Shown one piece after another: positions 1-9,017 of a stretch of DNA of 64,000 nucleotides. Each line of letters opens with the position of its first letter. The first letter of the stretch is position 1. Origin of the DNA: DATJOJ01 sp035507035 (GTDB lineage Bacteria > Acidobacteriota > Terriglobia > Terriglobales > Acidobacteriaceae); NCBI GenBank assembly GCA_035507035.1, contig DATJOJ010000048.1:310001-374000 (forward strand), written 5' to 3'. The notes beneath the pieces are model-generated. The model did not search any database. It saw only the letters and a program-made list of their open reading frames with translations, and had not been told where the DNA came from. The position numbers and the translations under genes are program-made.

Positions 1-171
1 CCCCGCATTTTCCGCAAGGCGCGTCGCCAGGAATTCATTCGCCAGTACGCGAAGGTGCTGCGGGTTATTCATAAACTTTACGACATAGAAGTTTTCGTCG
101 GAGCAGCGCATCAAGTGCCCCTGGGCTCCGCCCCGCATCCTCCTTATGTGTTGGACCGCTTGCACCGGCAA
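1..171 (-). CDS. HipA-like kinase, N-terminal part (runs off left edge)
   Basis: On the minus strand an open frame begins at a TTG at 171 and continues past base 1. It follows an in-frame TGA, with GAGGAG about 11 bases upstream of the TTG. The peptide reads QAVQHIRRMRGGAQGHLM, then SDENFYVVKFMNNPQH and LANEFLATRLAENAG. This matches the start of the HipA-like kinase family (glycine-rich segment, then the VVKF strand with the ATP-binding lysine, then an NE..AT.LA helix). Such proteins resemble the HipA/phosphatidylinositol-kinase fold; the substrate is unknown. The gene lies downstream of the terminase in the same direction and may be its last co-transcribed partner. A later ATG at 138 directly abuts AAGGAGG and is a less likely start. 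The family call comes from the short visible part only. Confidence 0.65.
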   Translation of the reverse strand, partial: MPVQAVQHIRRMRGGAQGHLMRCSDENFYVVKFMNNPQHLRVLANEFLATRLAENAG

Positions 172-310
172 ACGCGCTCGATCTCCTCACTCTTATTGGC
201 CCCAACCCAGAACTGAGAACCAAGGTCCGGAGTCTTCCCGCCCAATATGTTACGAATAATTTCTTTGCCCTGAATGTGACCGATGAACATCCCATTTTGC
301 GTGGAAAACA

Positions 311-1834
311 TCAGCCCAGGCGGCCTTTCGGCCACGGCTTTCCCGCCATTTCCTTCCGCACCGCCTGGGCAATTGCCATCGCCATCACACAATCGTCATG
401 TGCACCCGCGGAGGCGCCCGAACCGCCGTCGAAGTGGCGTACAAACGTCCGGCACTCTTGTAGCAGTCTTGCGCTACGAAATAACGTCGGAGCGACCGCC
501 AGCATGGCTGCAAAATTTTCAATCATCGGCGGTCGGCTCACTGCCGACGTCACCCATCCCGCTTGGCCCGCCTGGCAATACACATTGCCGTACGCCGCCG
601 TGTGCAAATATGCGAGCACTCCATGTCCGTGATTGTTGCGCTCGACCACTAGCAGGGCCTGGTTGTACATGCGCCCCAACTCGACCAGTTGATTCGCCAA
701 TTCTCGCGGCGAGAAATGTCCATGCAACTCCGCACACTGCAACCCGCTCACGCGCTCGATTACGCTCGCACTCGCGTAATCCCCTTCCGAGCCGCCCCCA
801 GCTGGGTCAACTCCGATGATGTATTCCTTCCCAGGCTGAGGAGGCAGCCAGATTCTCAGTCGCTGATTGTCGCGGCTTTCAATCGGATCGGCCGTTGCCT
901 GCAGTGCCAAGTCGATCGCCGCCAGGTCAAACACGCATTCTCCTGAAGCCAGAAAACAAGAGACCGGATCCTCCGCATATTCTTGGATTGCCAGCCCATG
1001 CAATTGCGCGCAATTGCCGCGCCGCCAGGCAATCTGTTCCGCGTCCAGCCCAGCCCGATCCATCAAGTGAAGCTCTTCGGGTGTAAACCGTTGGCCACCG
1101 GCACCGCCATCAATCCGATATTGATCTTCGTACCACCAGGGAAAGAAGTGCCGCGTGTAGCCAGCTTCCTCGGCGCGTTGCCATTCTTCGTAGAAGACTC
1201 CACCCGCGCCATTAGGCGTTGATTCCAGAGCGATTTCTCCATCCTTCGGCACCGCGGCGCGCAGCGATGCCAGTGTTTCTTGCGCGTGGCCCGGCCAACG
1301 CGCAACTTCAGAACAATGCAAGTTGTGGATGCTCAGCCCACGGCCGGCATTGGCGTCTGCTGCTGTCGCCACACGGTATTCGCTGTCCAGTCGTGAAAAC
1401 ACGATTTGACGAACATTCGCATGCGACAGCAGCAACGCCCCGCGCCGCAGCCAATCGGGCAGGTTCTCCCAAAAGCGGTGCACGATTTTAAAAATCTGTT
1501 CCGCCGATTCCTGATCGTGCGCCACCTGCACCGTGACCGTCCCCGGCTGTGTGCTTGTCTGTACGAAAAATCTTGCCGCGACGTAAGTCGTGATTCCTAG
1601 CTGGCGAGCCTTAAGCACGATGTTGCGCTTGCCGCAGTTCTGTGAATATTCCCGTTGTGCTCGATTCGGCTGGAACGCGATCAGCCCTCGTGTCTTGCTT
1701 CGAATACGCAGAACTTCTTGAATCAGCCAGTCACGAATCGGAAACGTAAGTTCGTGACTGCCCAGCTTTCGTGGAATGTCCAGATGCTTCCCCAATTCCA
1801 GGAGCAGCCGCAGATCATCATTCCCTTCCGCCAT
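311..1834 (-). CDS. Phage terminase large subunit (TerL)
   Basis: This is the DNA-packaging motor of tailed phages: an N-terminal ATPase that translocates DNA and a C-terminal RNase H-fold nuclease that cuts concatemers. From the ATG at 1834 the protein is 507 residues. The ATPase motifs are clear: the Walker A-like KARQLGITT near residue 75, the Walker B-like HCSEVARW near 175, and the coupling motif ESTPNG near 204. The nuclease domain shows GVDPAGGG (first metal Asp near 343), VVERNNHGHG near 397 and AHDDCVMA near 480, so all acidic positions are kept. The upstream ATG-type start at 1912 would overlap the preceding gene by over 70 bases; the 1834 ATG begins 4 bases after that gene's stop and is preferred. 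The protein looks intact. Neither a small terminase nor a portal gene is recognisable in the window. Confidence 0.9.
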   Translation of the reverse strand: MAEGNDDLRLLLELGKHLDIPRKLGSHELTFPIRDWLIQEVLRIRSKTRGLIAFQPNRAQREYSQNCGKRNIVLKARQLGITTYVAARFFVQTSTQPGTVTVQVAHDQESAEQIFKIVHRFWENLPDWLRRGALLLSHANVRQIVFSRLDSEYRVATAADANAGRGLSIHNLHCSEVARWPGHAQETLASLRAAVPKDGEIALESTPNGAGGVFYEEWQRAEEAGYTRHFFPWWYEDQYRIDGGAGGQRFTPEELHLMDRAGLDAEQIAWRRGNCAQLHGLAIQEYAEDPVSCFLASGECVFDLAAIDLALQATADPIESRDNQRLRIWLPPQPGKEYIIGVDPAGGGSEGDYASASVIERVSGLQCAELHGHFSPRELANQLVELGRMYNQALLVVERNNHGHGVLAYLHTAAYGNVYCQAGQAGWVTSAVSRPPMIENFAAMLAVAPTLFRSARLLQECRTFVRHFDGGSGASAGAHDDCVMAMAIAQAVRKEMAGKPWPKGRLG

Positions 1835-1838
1835 GCGC

Positions 1839-4079
1839 TCACGGCGCTCCGGCCACTTGCCCGAGCGACTCCGGAACGAATGCATAGGCTCCCATTTCCC
1901 AGTTCGATCCAAACTGCGTCTGATCGATTCCCATCAGGTCGTATTTATACTCATCTGCGAGCGCCGCGCCCTGATTCACTGTGGGAGAAATCGATGTCGG
2001 CCGCATGTCCACTGGCATTCCAGGCGCTGAATCCACATAGGAAGTTGTGCCCGAGTTCGCTTGCGTGCTCAGCAAGTAGTTCACCAGTTGCGTGTTGGTC
2101 ATAAGCGTTGCGCCCGAAGATTTCAGCGTATCGAGCATGATCCCGACCTGGTGCGGCGGCAGTTCGTTGACATGCCAGAAGATCCCGAACGGAACGCCCC
2201 ACACTGCCGACTTGAACACGATCGCGCGTAGCTTGTTCGCGAACTGGGCATCAGTCAAATTCTGGAATCCTGGCGCTACTCCTTCGCTCAAAATATTCTG
2301 TATATCGATTCCGGTCGCCAGCACTGCATCCGCATTCGGAGAGGGCTGCATCGTTCCCGACCCGCGTGACCCGGAAAATCCTGCACTCACCGCGATCGCC
2401 TCAGTTGAGGAATCCTCGTAACTACCGGGGTAAACGTACACGCGATTGCTCGGCAGTCCGGTCAGGTTCGCGTTCATCCACGCCATCGCCCAGCCCATCT
2501 CGTCTGTCATCAATCGTGACTTATCCATCAGCAGCAGATAGGGGGCACTCTTAATGTCCTGCGCCGCCACGTCGGCCAAGTCCTCGCTCTTCACCGCCGG
2601 CTTCATATTCGGATCGGCCGTGACCGAAAACACTCCCCGCTGATTCAGCGTGGCAATAACCCCTCCCAGCGTGTCCAATCCTGTGGGCACCAGGTCGGTG
2701 CCGGACGAACCGAAATTCCAGCTCACCTGCGCGTTAGGATCCCCCGGCGCATTAATCACAAATTGTTTATTGGAAATCGACAGCGTGACGCTCGAAGCTG
2801 CCTTGCCCGTGTATTGAATCGTAAATGCGTTCGGAAAGACGAAGTACTGATGGGATACAGAATGGCAATTCAGATCCCATCCAGCATTGATCCATGACTG
2901 AAATGTCGGAATCAATTGCTGCGAAAGATCGTATCCCGTGACCACCGCGATACTCAGCGGCACGCCCTTAGCCTGAAACGTCGGCAACAGCGCCTCAATA
3001 TATTGATGAGAACCATCCACCAATCCGGGATCGTCGTAGGTCAGCGTAATCCGCGCCGGATAGCGCATGAATCCCCGCAAATTCGCCGGCGTATCCGCTG
3101 CAACATTGTTGCCGCCATTGATCGGCCCCGGCGTTCCGCCCACGTCTGTCGACATTCCCGTCGCAATATTGTTTGCGTAGAAGTGACAGTACGAATACGT
3201 CACCGCCCCGGTGTTGTCCACCAACCCGTAAGTCCGGTTTGCGTACCCGCGGCAGTTCTTCAGCTCAATCGCGGTCGCCGGATTGTCGAAGCGATAGCCG
3301 GCATAGTTCCGATGCGCATCAGTGTTATAGAGATGAATGTCACCGGGCGTTCCCGAAGGATGCACATAAAATCCTATCGGCACGGTCGCGTTCGGCACCT
3401 GGCTGTCCGCACTGATATTCGCCAGCCAAACGTGATCGCTCGTTCCTTGCACCTGCACACCGTACCCGTCGTACCAATCCAGCTTGATGTGCTGAATCTC
3501 GATATAGCTCACGTTGTCGATGTTGATGAGACTTTGCCCGCTGAGAATGATCGGCGTCACCGAACCGTAGTGCGTAACCGGATTGCCGCTGGTCGACCAC
3601 ACATACAAGTTTTGTGCGACCGGGTCGTAATACCAATCGCGATCATGCGCCAGATTGTTCTGCGCATTCTGCCCGTTCCCCCAGATCGTTCCGAACTGCA
3701 CGAACTTCAACTGTGAAATTGGCTGCGCTGCGCTCAGCGTGATCTGCCAGATACTTCCCGCCGTGTTCATCCACTGCATCGCCGTGGTGGTGTAGTACCC
3801 GGTAAATTCCGGTGGACGACCATTGCCATACGCATCGAACTTGATCACGTTGCCCGGCGCTCCGCTCGACGGGGGTGTCAGCCACTCATTCCATACGCCA
3901 TCTCGCTTGAACAGGATTACGTCCCCCGGCTGAAACGTCGAGATTCCCACTTTTAGCAGCGTGCGCCAAGCCGTCTGCGGCGTCAGTCCGTCGTTGCCGT
4001 TGCTCCCCGCCGGGTCAACGTAATACGTCGTAGCTGAAGCCACGCCGCATAGCAGCAGCATTGTCAAAATTCGTTTCAT
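1839..4079 (-). CDS. Secreted beta-helix / polysaccharide deacetylase fusion
   Basis: A protein of about 746 residues with a signal peptide (MKRILTMLLLCGVASA, then TTYYVDPAG). Residues 20-320 resemble right-handed parallel beta-helix proteins: YYVDPAGSNGNDG followed by repeated short strand-turn units such as NISYIEIQHI-type segments. Residues 340-560 look like a NodB-homology deacetylase domain: ARITLTYDDP (two catalytic/metal Asp, near 348) and NCHSVSHQ near 404, matching the family's H-S-x-S-H metal site. The C-terminal 180 residues are less clear. The fusion would bind and deacetylate a polysaccharide outside the cytoplasm. It lies between a giant fibre-like protein and the terminase in one direction. 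A TTG nine bases upstream is an alternative start; GGAG lies 12 bases before the ATG. Both the fusion and a Sec signal beside a terminase are unusual. Confidence 0.72.
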   Translation of the reverse strand: MKRILTMLLLCGVASATTYYVDPAGSNGNDGLTPQTAWRTLLKVGISTFQPGDVILFKRDGVWNEWLTPPSSGAPGNVIKFDAYGNGRPPEFTGYYTTTAMQWMNTAGSIWQITLSAAQPISQLKFVQFGTIWGNGQNAQNNLAHDRDWYYDPVAQNLYVWSTSGNPVTHYGSVTPIILSGQSLINIDNVSYIEIQHIKLDWYDGYGVQVQGTSDHVWLANISADSQVPNATVPIGFYVHPSGTPGDIHLYNTDAHRNYAGYRFDNPATAIELKNCRGYANRTYGLVDNTGAVTYSYCHFYANNIATGMSTDVGGTPGPINGGNNVAADTPANLRGFMRYPARITLTYDDPGLVDGSHQYIEALLPTFQAKGVPLSIAVVTGYDLSQQLIPTFQSWINAGWDLNCHSVSHQYFVFPNAFTIQYTGKAASSVTLSISNKQFVINAPGDPNAQVSWNFGSSGTDLVPTGLDTLGGVIATLNQRGVFSVTADPNMKPAVKSEDLADVAAQDIKSAPYLLLMDKSRLMTDEMGWAMAWMNANLTGLPSNRVYVYPGSYEDSSTEAIAVSAGFSGSRGSGTMQPSPNADAVLATGIDIQNILSEGVAPGFQNLTDAQFANKLRAIVFKSAVWGVPFGIFWHVNELPPHQVGIMLDTLKSSGATLMTNTQLVNYLLSTQANSGTTSYVDSAPGMPVDMRPTSISPTVNQGAALADEYKYDLMGIDQTQFGSNWEMGAYAFVPESLGQVAGAP

Positions 4080-4120
4080 AGGATTCAAAATCTCCAGATC
4101 TTCACGTCTACAACGGAGTA

Positions 4121-7100
4121 TCAGTTCTGCATCTGGTATGTGACCGTAGCCACAATCGCACTGGGGTTAGTGGAGCATCCGGAAGCCCCTGTCGTCACTT
4201 TCATACGCACAATGTGACCGGACGGGACGCTGGTATTTCCAGTAACGTTGTAGAAATCTGACGTGCTGAAGGTAACCGAATAACTGCCGACTTCCGCATT
4301 GGCCGTCGCATCCCACAATTGAAACGTCGGCCATGTGGAGCAGCCCACTGCTCCCGCAGTGGCCATGTCGAGTTGTGTGACGCCGATGGCTGCGGGTAAC
4401 GTCCATTGACAGTAGTTGGTTCCTGTCGCGGTACCGCCCCCCAGCGGACAGCTCCACGTCAACTGATTTTCGTTCCTTACATACGCCGTGGTCGCCAGCT
4501 TGCTGCTGTTGTCTCCAGCACTCTGTGTCGTCGCCGTCGTACCGTTCGGCAGCGCAGGAACTCCGCTCAAGTTCGCTGCTGTGCCCGTGGTGTTATTGCT
4601 CAGGGTCGCAGCCGAGGCGTCCACCAACTGCCCGCTGGAGTTCGTACCCAAAATCGTCTTCGCGACCAGTCCACTATCGGTAATCGTGGGAGCGACAACA
4701 GTACCGCCGTGGGTGGCAACGCCGTTATAAATGTCGAGAGCAACATTTCCATTCGCGGTTAGGTCTGCCGGATTCGCGTCCGTCCAACTAACCTTCCCCG
4801 TACCGTCCAGGTTCCAGGCAACATCGGGGTTGTTGGCGCTGGTTAAGTTCTGGGAGTTCCAGTTATCCACCAGGGAATATGGAAGGTTGCTGGCCGTAGC
4901 CGACACATCGAACCACGATCCGGTCAGGTATAGCTTATTGCCAAGGGTCAACATGCTATTGCAAGTGCTATTCAGACAGGACCCATTGACCCCGGTCATT
5001 GTGATTCCGTGCAGCGGACCAGCCCCAGCGCACCAGATCGGGCAGGTCGGATTCACCCCGACCGCAACCATGTTCTTGATGTGCTCAAGATGCACGCCCT
5101 GCACCACCGCCCCGCCTGAGTCCAGCGCCAGCCCATAGGTCGGAGTGCAATTGTTTGCGCCTACAAACGTCGAGTTCCTTAGGACTCGGAATCCAGAATT
5201 GCGGAAGACAGCCGCCAGCAGGTTATCGTTGCTGGAGTCGCAACCAGAGGGCGGCGTGAAGATCAGTTCTTCATAGTCCGATGCCTGGGTGTGCGGACCT
5301 TCCACGTCCAAACCGATATCGATGTAATTGAAAATCCAATCCCGCGAATAGCCGGATTTCTCCGCTGCAAACCAGTTCACCGCCGGGTCGCACCCGGCAA
5401 CACCGTTGCAATCAAGTGTCAGATCCACGAACCGTAGGCCATACATGCCCACCGCCTGCTGCGCTGAGATCGGCCATGCCCCTAAAGCGGTCAGCGGGGA
5501 TTTCAAGATAAAGCCGACACTCGACTGTGCCGTCTGGTATCCCTGTACAAACGGAATCACCGCACAGGCCCCAACCGCCGCGCTCGGGCACTGCCCCACG
5601 CCTGGTGCTGCTATCGAAGTGATAATTCCATAGCTTGTATTCGCCGAGGTGGTGGGATTGATAATCAGCTCTTGCCCGATATTGGCACTGGTGAACGCGG
5701 CACCGCTGCCAATGGGCTGCACGTACATCTGTGGACTAAAATTGCTGTCGCTGTACGGAATCGTCGTCACCGAGAACGAGACCTTCGTACAACCTGCGAT
5801 CGTGCTGGACGATACGCACACGGGAAACGAAGGTCCAGCTTTCAGTTTCGTCCCGGTCGCAGTACCTGAGTTGGTGGTGCCCATCGAATTACCCGCACCG
5901 TACACTACAATGCTTCCCTCATACGCAGCGTTGGCCGCGCTCGGTGTGCCCGGAATTTCGATCAGCGGAGCCTCTACGGTAATAACACCGCCAGGCAAGT
6001 AAACTTTCATCGACCCGACGCTGCTGCCGGGAACGGTGAAATTAAAAAAATTGCTATCCAAGTCCGGCGTCACCGCAATATCTCCGCGCGCGTCGCAAAT
6101 CACGCTGGCGGGATTAATGGCCAATCCAGCTAGCAGGCAATTCTTGATGTGCTGCGCCAGCGTCGTGCCGGGGAACTTGGATGTATCTAACCAGATCGGC
6201 GAAGGCGTGACCGATGAACTGGAAGCTCCGGTTTGCGGCTCGCCAACCGCCGCCGCTGTGTTGAGCGCTCCTACTTCGGCAAGCGTTGCATAGCCCTGAT
6301 TCTGCACATAAGCGGTGGTCGCCACTTTGGTTGAATTGTCCGCCGCAGCCGGCGTCGGTGCCGTCGGGGTCCCTGCAAACGCGGGCGATACCAGCGGCGC
6401 TGCCCCCGTCACCTGCGCAACTGAATAATCGCCGGCCTGAGCAGTGACCACACCGGTGCGTCCGAATACAGAACCTACCGTTCCGGTTGCGCATCCGCTG
6501 TCCGTGACGTTTCCATTTCCATCGTTGCAAAGCCCCGCCCCGGCGGTCGTGCCCAAACTTCCCGCCTCTGCAGCGATCCCAGTTGTACCGTGAGCGCCGG
6601 CCAGCGTTCCGCTGTTAAAGACCAATCCCGTTCCGAGGTAAAGATTGCGGACCTGCAGACTTGAGCTTCCGATATCGTAGGCATTGGTTGTCCAGGGCTT
6701 AAAAACCGAAGTTCCATCGATCACCCACTTCGGGCTAGTCGCCGTGAAAAACGCCAGGCCGCGCTGCTGGCCGCTTCCCGCGGAATCCGGCCCGATAAAA
6801 AAGTAAGTGCTTCCGTTGAACTGTCCATACCCCAGTCGCATCCGTTCATAGTCGGTGGAATCCGGACGTGTTCCGAAGATGTCAAATTCCTGCGGATTCG
6901 TGCCGTTGTATTCCTGTAGCGTGTTGGCATCGCTGTTGAAAACGTTTGTCAACGAAAGTTGCGTGACCTGACCGTTGTTATCGATAATCCGCGGCGTGTG
7001 TGTCGCCGCATCGAACCAGAAAATTCCATAATTAGGTATGCCGTTTGGCTGAGAAGTCTCCGCGAGTTCCAAAACATCCGAAACGGAACAATTTGCGTTG

Positions 7101-8395
7101 CCATTCGCCTGAATTCCAGTCGCAAACGATCCGTTGCATTGCGCCGGCGTCGCCGCCAGTGCTAAGGCTGTGCTTGCCTGCCCCGAAATATTCGAAGTCG
7201 TCAACGCCAACTGTTGCGTCGATCCATTCACGTTGATTACTGGCATGTTCGACGTTGTGTCGTATCCGATCGCGGCGCTCGTCGCCGGCGTGTAACCTGC
7301 GCCGCTCGGCAACTTCAGGCTTGCCGCGCTGAAGTCCTGCATTCCCGACAAGTATGTATTGCCCTGATTGTTGAGCACCGTCTCGCTGCCCAGCGCGAAC
7401 GCGGACGAACTCGAACCGTACGGACATTCCAGGCTCACATTGCTGCCCGCGTTTTGGAATGAACAATTCAGGAAGCCGTTTTGCGCCGGCGGCGCAGCTG
7501 AGTTGAAATTCGGATTCGCGACCAACGTGTTATTGATATAAGAAAATCCGCTGCCGCTCCCCGAACCGCACGGTCCCCAGGTCTGATTGCCGAGCAAACA
7601 TGTGCCGGGCCCCGATGTTCCGCTTCCCAACTCCGACTGCGGCACCAACCCACCGATCAAGTCCGCCTTCACCGCAGCCAAAGTGTCGGCGTAGTGCTTG
7701 TCCGCAGCCTGTTGGGGAGACGATGGATCACCAGCAAGCAGCAGAGCTCCAGTCATTGTCCCGCCGGACGTGCTCAGGTAGGACCCGCTGCCATTGTTCT
7801 GCACCGAGTTGTCCACGTACTGTTTGTTGACTGCATCGCCAGATTGCACCGGCGTGGGCACGCTGGGCGAGGAACTGAATTGCTTTACGCCCGCGATCGC
7901 CTCGTTGCCGGAATTATGTACCACCGCCGAATCGTTGGCTTTGCCTGCCACCGCAGAATTTACATATTGCTGTGTGACCAACTGTGACGACGCACTCGAC
8001 GTTCCGAGTGTAGTTCGCACTTGCGCCAGCGTTGCGGGAGATGCCGTCGGCACGATCCAAATCTCAGTCCGCACCGTTCCGTCGTCCAACTGATACACCA
8101 CTGTGTAAACGGTGTTGACAGGCGTTGCGTTGGCATTGGGAACCAACCCAACCGATAGCGCTCCACCGGGCCCGAGCGTGACGCTGGTCGTTCCGCCAGC
8201 GACGGCTTGATCACTCGCGGTCGTGAACGCTGGCCAGGAGATCAGCAGCGTGCCCTGGGCAGGTGTGCCGTCCGCTCGAAAAACTGTGTCTTGAACGGTA
8301 GTCAGCGGGAGCTCCTGGCCCGACATCGCGACGGCCACTAACAATGGCAGAAATAAGAAAAGCCGCCCGATTGGGCGGCTGAACCAGCCGAACAT
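4121..8395 (-). CDS. Giant secreted tail-fibre-like protein
   Basis: A protein of 1,424 residues starting at an ATG 8 bases after a strong GGGAGGA site. Residues 1-26 form a signal peptide (SRPIGRLFLFLPLLVAVAMS). Residues 27-150 resemble a beta-rich head domain. Phage tail-fibre style linkers follow, with two copies of the motif TKVATTAYVQNQG / SKLATTAYVRNEN near residues 690 and 1,320, and several QYVDNSV or KHYADTLAAVK segments. Between them lies a long Gly/Ser/Thr/Asn-rich region and a probable beta-helix region (GGVITVEAPLIEIPG, IVVYGAGNSMG). The C-terminus has a CSTWPTFQLWD segment like a compact receptor-binding beta domain. The composition suggests an adhesin or fibre displayed on a surface. 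The role is inferred from the motifs and its position upstream of the terminase. A Sec signal is not expected on an ordinary virion fibre. Confidence 0.6.
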   Translation of the reverse strand: MFGWFSRPIGRLFLFLPLLVAVAMSGQELPLTTVQDTVFRADGTPAQGTLLISWPAFTTASDQAVAGGTTSVTLGPGGALSVGLVPNANATPVNTVYTVVYQLDDGTVRTEIWIVPTASPATLAQVRTTLGTSSASSQLVTQQYVNSAVAGKANDSAVVHNSGNEAIAGVKQFSSSPSVPTPVQSGDAVNKQYVDNSVQNNGSGSYLSTSGGTMTGALLLAGDPSSPQQAADKHYADTLAAVKADLIGGLVPQSELGSGTSGPGTCLLGNQTWGPCGSGSGSGFSYINNTLVANPNFNSAAPPAQNGFLNCSFQNAGSNVSLECPYGSSSSAFALGSETVLNNQGNTYLSGMQDFSAASLKLPSGAGYTPATSAAIGYDTTSNMPVINVNGSTQQLALTTSNISGQASTALALAATPAQCNGSFATGIQANGNANCSVSDVLELAETSQPNGIPNYGIFWFDAATHTPRIIDNNGQVTQLSLTNVFNSDANTLQEYNGTNPQEFDIFGTRPDSTDYERMRLGYGQFNGSTYFFIGPDSAGSGQQRGLAFFTATSPKWVIDGTSVFKPWTTNAYDIGSSSLQVRNLYLGTGLVFNSGTLAGAHGTTGIAAEAGSLGTTAGAGLCNDGNGNVTDSGCATGTVGSVFGRTGVVTAQAGDYSVAQVTGAAPLVSPAFAGTPTAPTPAAADNSTKVATTAYVQNQGYATLAEVGALNTAAAVGEPQTGASSSSVTPSPIWLDTSKFPGTTLAQHIKNCLLAGLAINPASVICDARGDIAVTPDLDSNFFNFTVPGSSVGSMKVYLPGGVITVEAPLIEIPGTPSAANAAYEGSIVVYGAGNSMGTTNSGTATGTKLKAGPSFPVCVSSSTIAGCTKVSFSVTTIPYSDSNFSPQMYVQPIGSGAAFTSANIGQELIINPTTSANTSYGIITSIAAPGVGQCPSAAVGACAVIPFVQGYQTAQSSVGFILKSPLTALGAWPISAQQAVGMYGLRFVDLTLDCNGVAGCDPAVNWFAAEKSGYSRDWIFNYIDIGLDVEGPHTQASDYEELIFTPPSGCDSSNDNLLAAVFRNSGFRVLRNSTFVGANNCTPTYGLALDSGGAVVQGVHLEHIKNMVAVGVNPTCPIWCAGAGPLHGITMTGVNGSCLNSTCNSMLTLGNKLYLTGSWFDVSATASNLPYSLVDNWNSQNLTSANNPDVAWNLDGTGKVSWTDANPADLTANGNVALDIYNGVATHGGTVVAPTITDSGLVAKTILGTNSSGQLVDASAATLSNNTTGTAANLSGVPALPNGTTATTQSAGDNSSKLATTAYVRNENQLTWSCPLGGGTATGTNYCQWTLPAAIGVTQLDMATAGAVGCSTWPTFQLWDATANAEVGSYSVTFSTSDFYNVTGNTSVPSGHIVRMKVTTGASGCSTNPSAIVATVTYQMQN
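8361..8380 (-). terminator. Terminator-shaped hairpin inside the start of the fibre-like gene
   Basis: A perfect 8-bp stem (AGCCGCCC / GGGCGGCT) with a 4-base loop is followed on the minus strand by a T-rich run (TTTTCTTATTT). It falls at codons 6-12 of the fibre-like CDS, so RNA polymerase meets an intrinsic-terminator shape 15-35 bases into the message. It could act as an attenuator linked to translation of the leader codons, or be a chance result of the encoded residues. Confidence 0.5.
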
Positions 8396-8489
8396 TTTAA
8401 ATTCCTCCCTGCTATCTGAAACCCACTTTCAACCCCGCGTCAGGACAAAAGTCACCAACGCACTTCATAAAGTCTTTCTTGAAAGAACT

Positions 8490-8942
8490 CTATACAGTCG
8501 ACTTCGCCTTCTGCTCCAAAAACCGCTCCACGCTCTCGACATAGACATCGGCAAAGTCCGCCGTCGGCCTCCGCGCTTCAATCGTGTCCATCGCCTCGCT
8601 CAGCTTCCAGCCGATCGAACACAACACCGCCAGAGCCATCATCGGAGCGCGATGCACCCCCGCTGCGCAATGGATGAACAACTTCCCGTCCTCTCCATCC
8701 AACGCATCGAGGGCGAACTGCACGCCGCGATCAAAAAGTTCCGGAGGCTTAGGCTGGAAATCATCGTCCGTCGGGTTCCACAGGACCTTGACTCCGTAAG
8801 GCTCGGCGAGCGGCCGGTCGTCAAATTCAATCTGCATGTCGATGACGTGAGTTATGCCGGCGCGGACCACGTCCATCATGTTCTTCTCATTCCAGATTCC
8901 GCCGCCCAACGCCACGCGGTCGGTGATCCATGTCAAATCCAT
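8490..8942 (-). CDS. Dual-specificity protein phosphatase
   Basis: A 150-residue cysteine phosphatase of the protein tyrosine/dual-specificity class. The signature is FIHCAAGVHRAP, giving the Cys-x5-Arg loop with the nucleophilic Cys. An upstream acidic loop (NPTDDDFQPKPP) is positioned to supply the general acid. The N-terminus MDLTWITDRVALGGG resembles the start of bacterial and archaeal DSPs. The ATG at 8942 is preferred to one 18 codons upstream because family homology begins there; GAGAG lies about 8 bases before it. The gene sits in the phage-like run between the 120-residue unknown and the fibre-like gene, in the same direction. The substrate is unknown; removal of phosphate from protein or RNA ends is possible. 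Confidence 0.8.
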   Translation of the reverse strand: MDLTWITDRVALGGGIWNEKNMMDVVRAGITHVIDMQIEFDDRPLAEPYGVKVLWNPTDDDFQPKPPELFDRGVQFALDALDGEDGKLFIHCAAGVHRAPMMALAVLCSIGWKLSEAMDTIEARRPTADFADVYVESVERFLEQKAKSTV

Positions 8943-9017
8943 CCTTCGTCTCTCGTTGCAATTCGGCGGCGCTTGATTGCCCGGTGCGAGGACCAACTCT
9001 GGACAACCGCCGACGCT

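Noticed and set aside
65..392. Two short minus-strand frames overlapping the terminase end and the left edge
   Set aside because: They are out of frame with the HipA-like kinase and the terminase, which have clear family matches. Their composition is unconvincing.
283..819. Plus-strand frames over the terminase
   Set aside because: They are antisense to a well-supported CDS, Arg/Pro/Ser-rich, and without ribosome sites.
2916..3716. A 266-codon plus-strand frame over the beta-helix/deacetylase gene
   Set aside because: Arg/His-rich shadow; the minus strand encodes a signal peptide and catalytic motifs.
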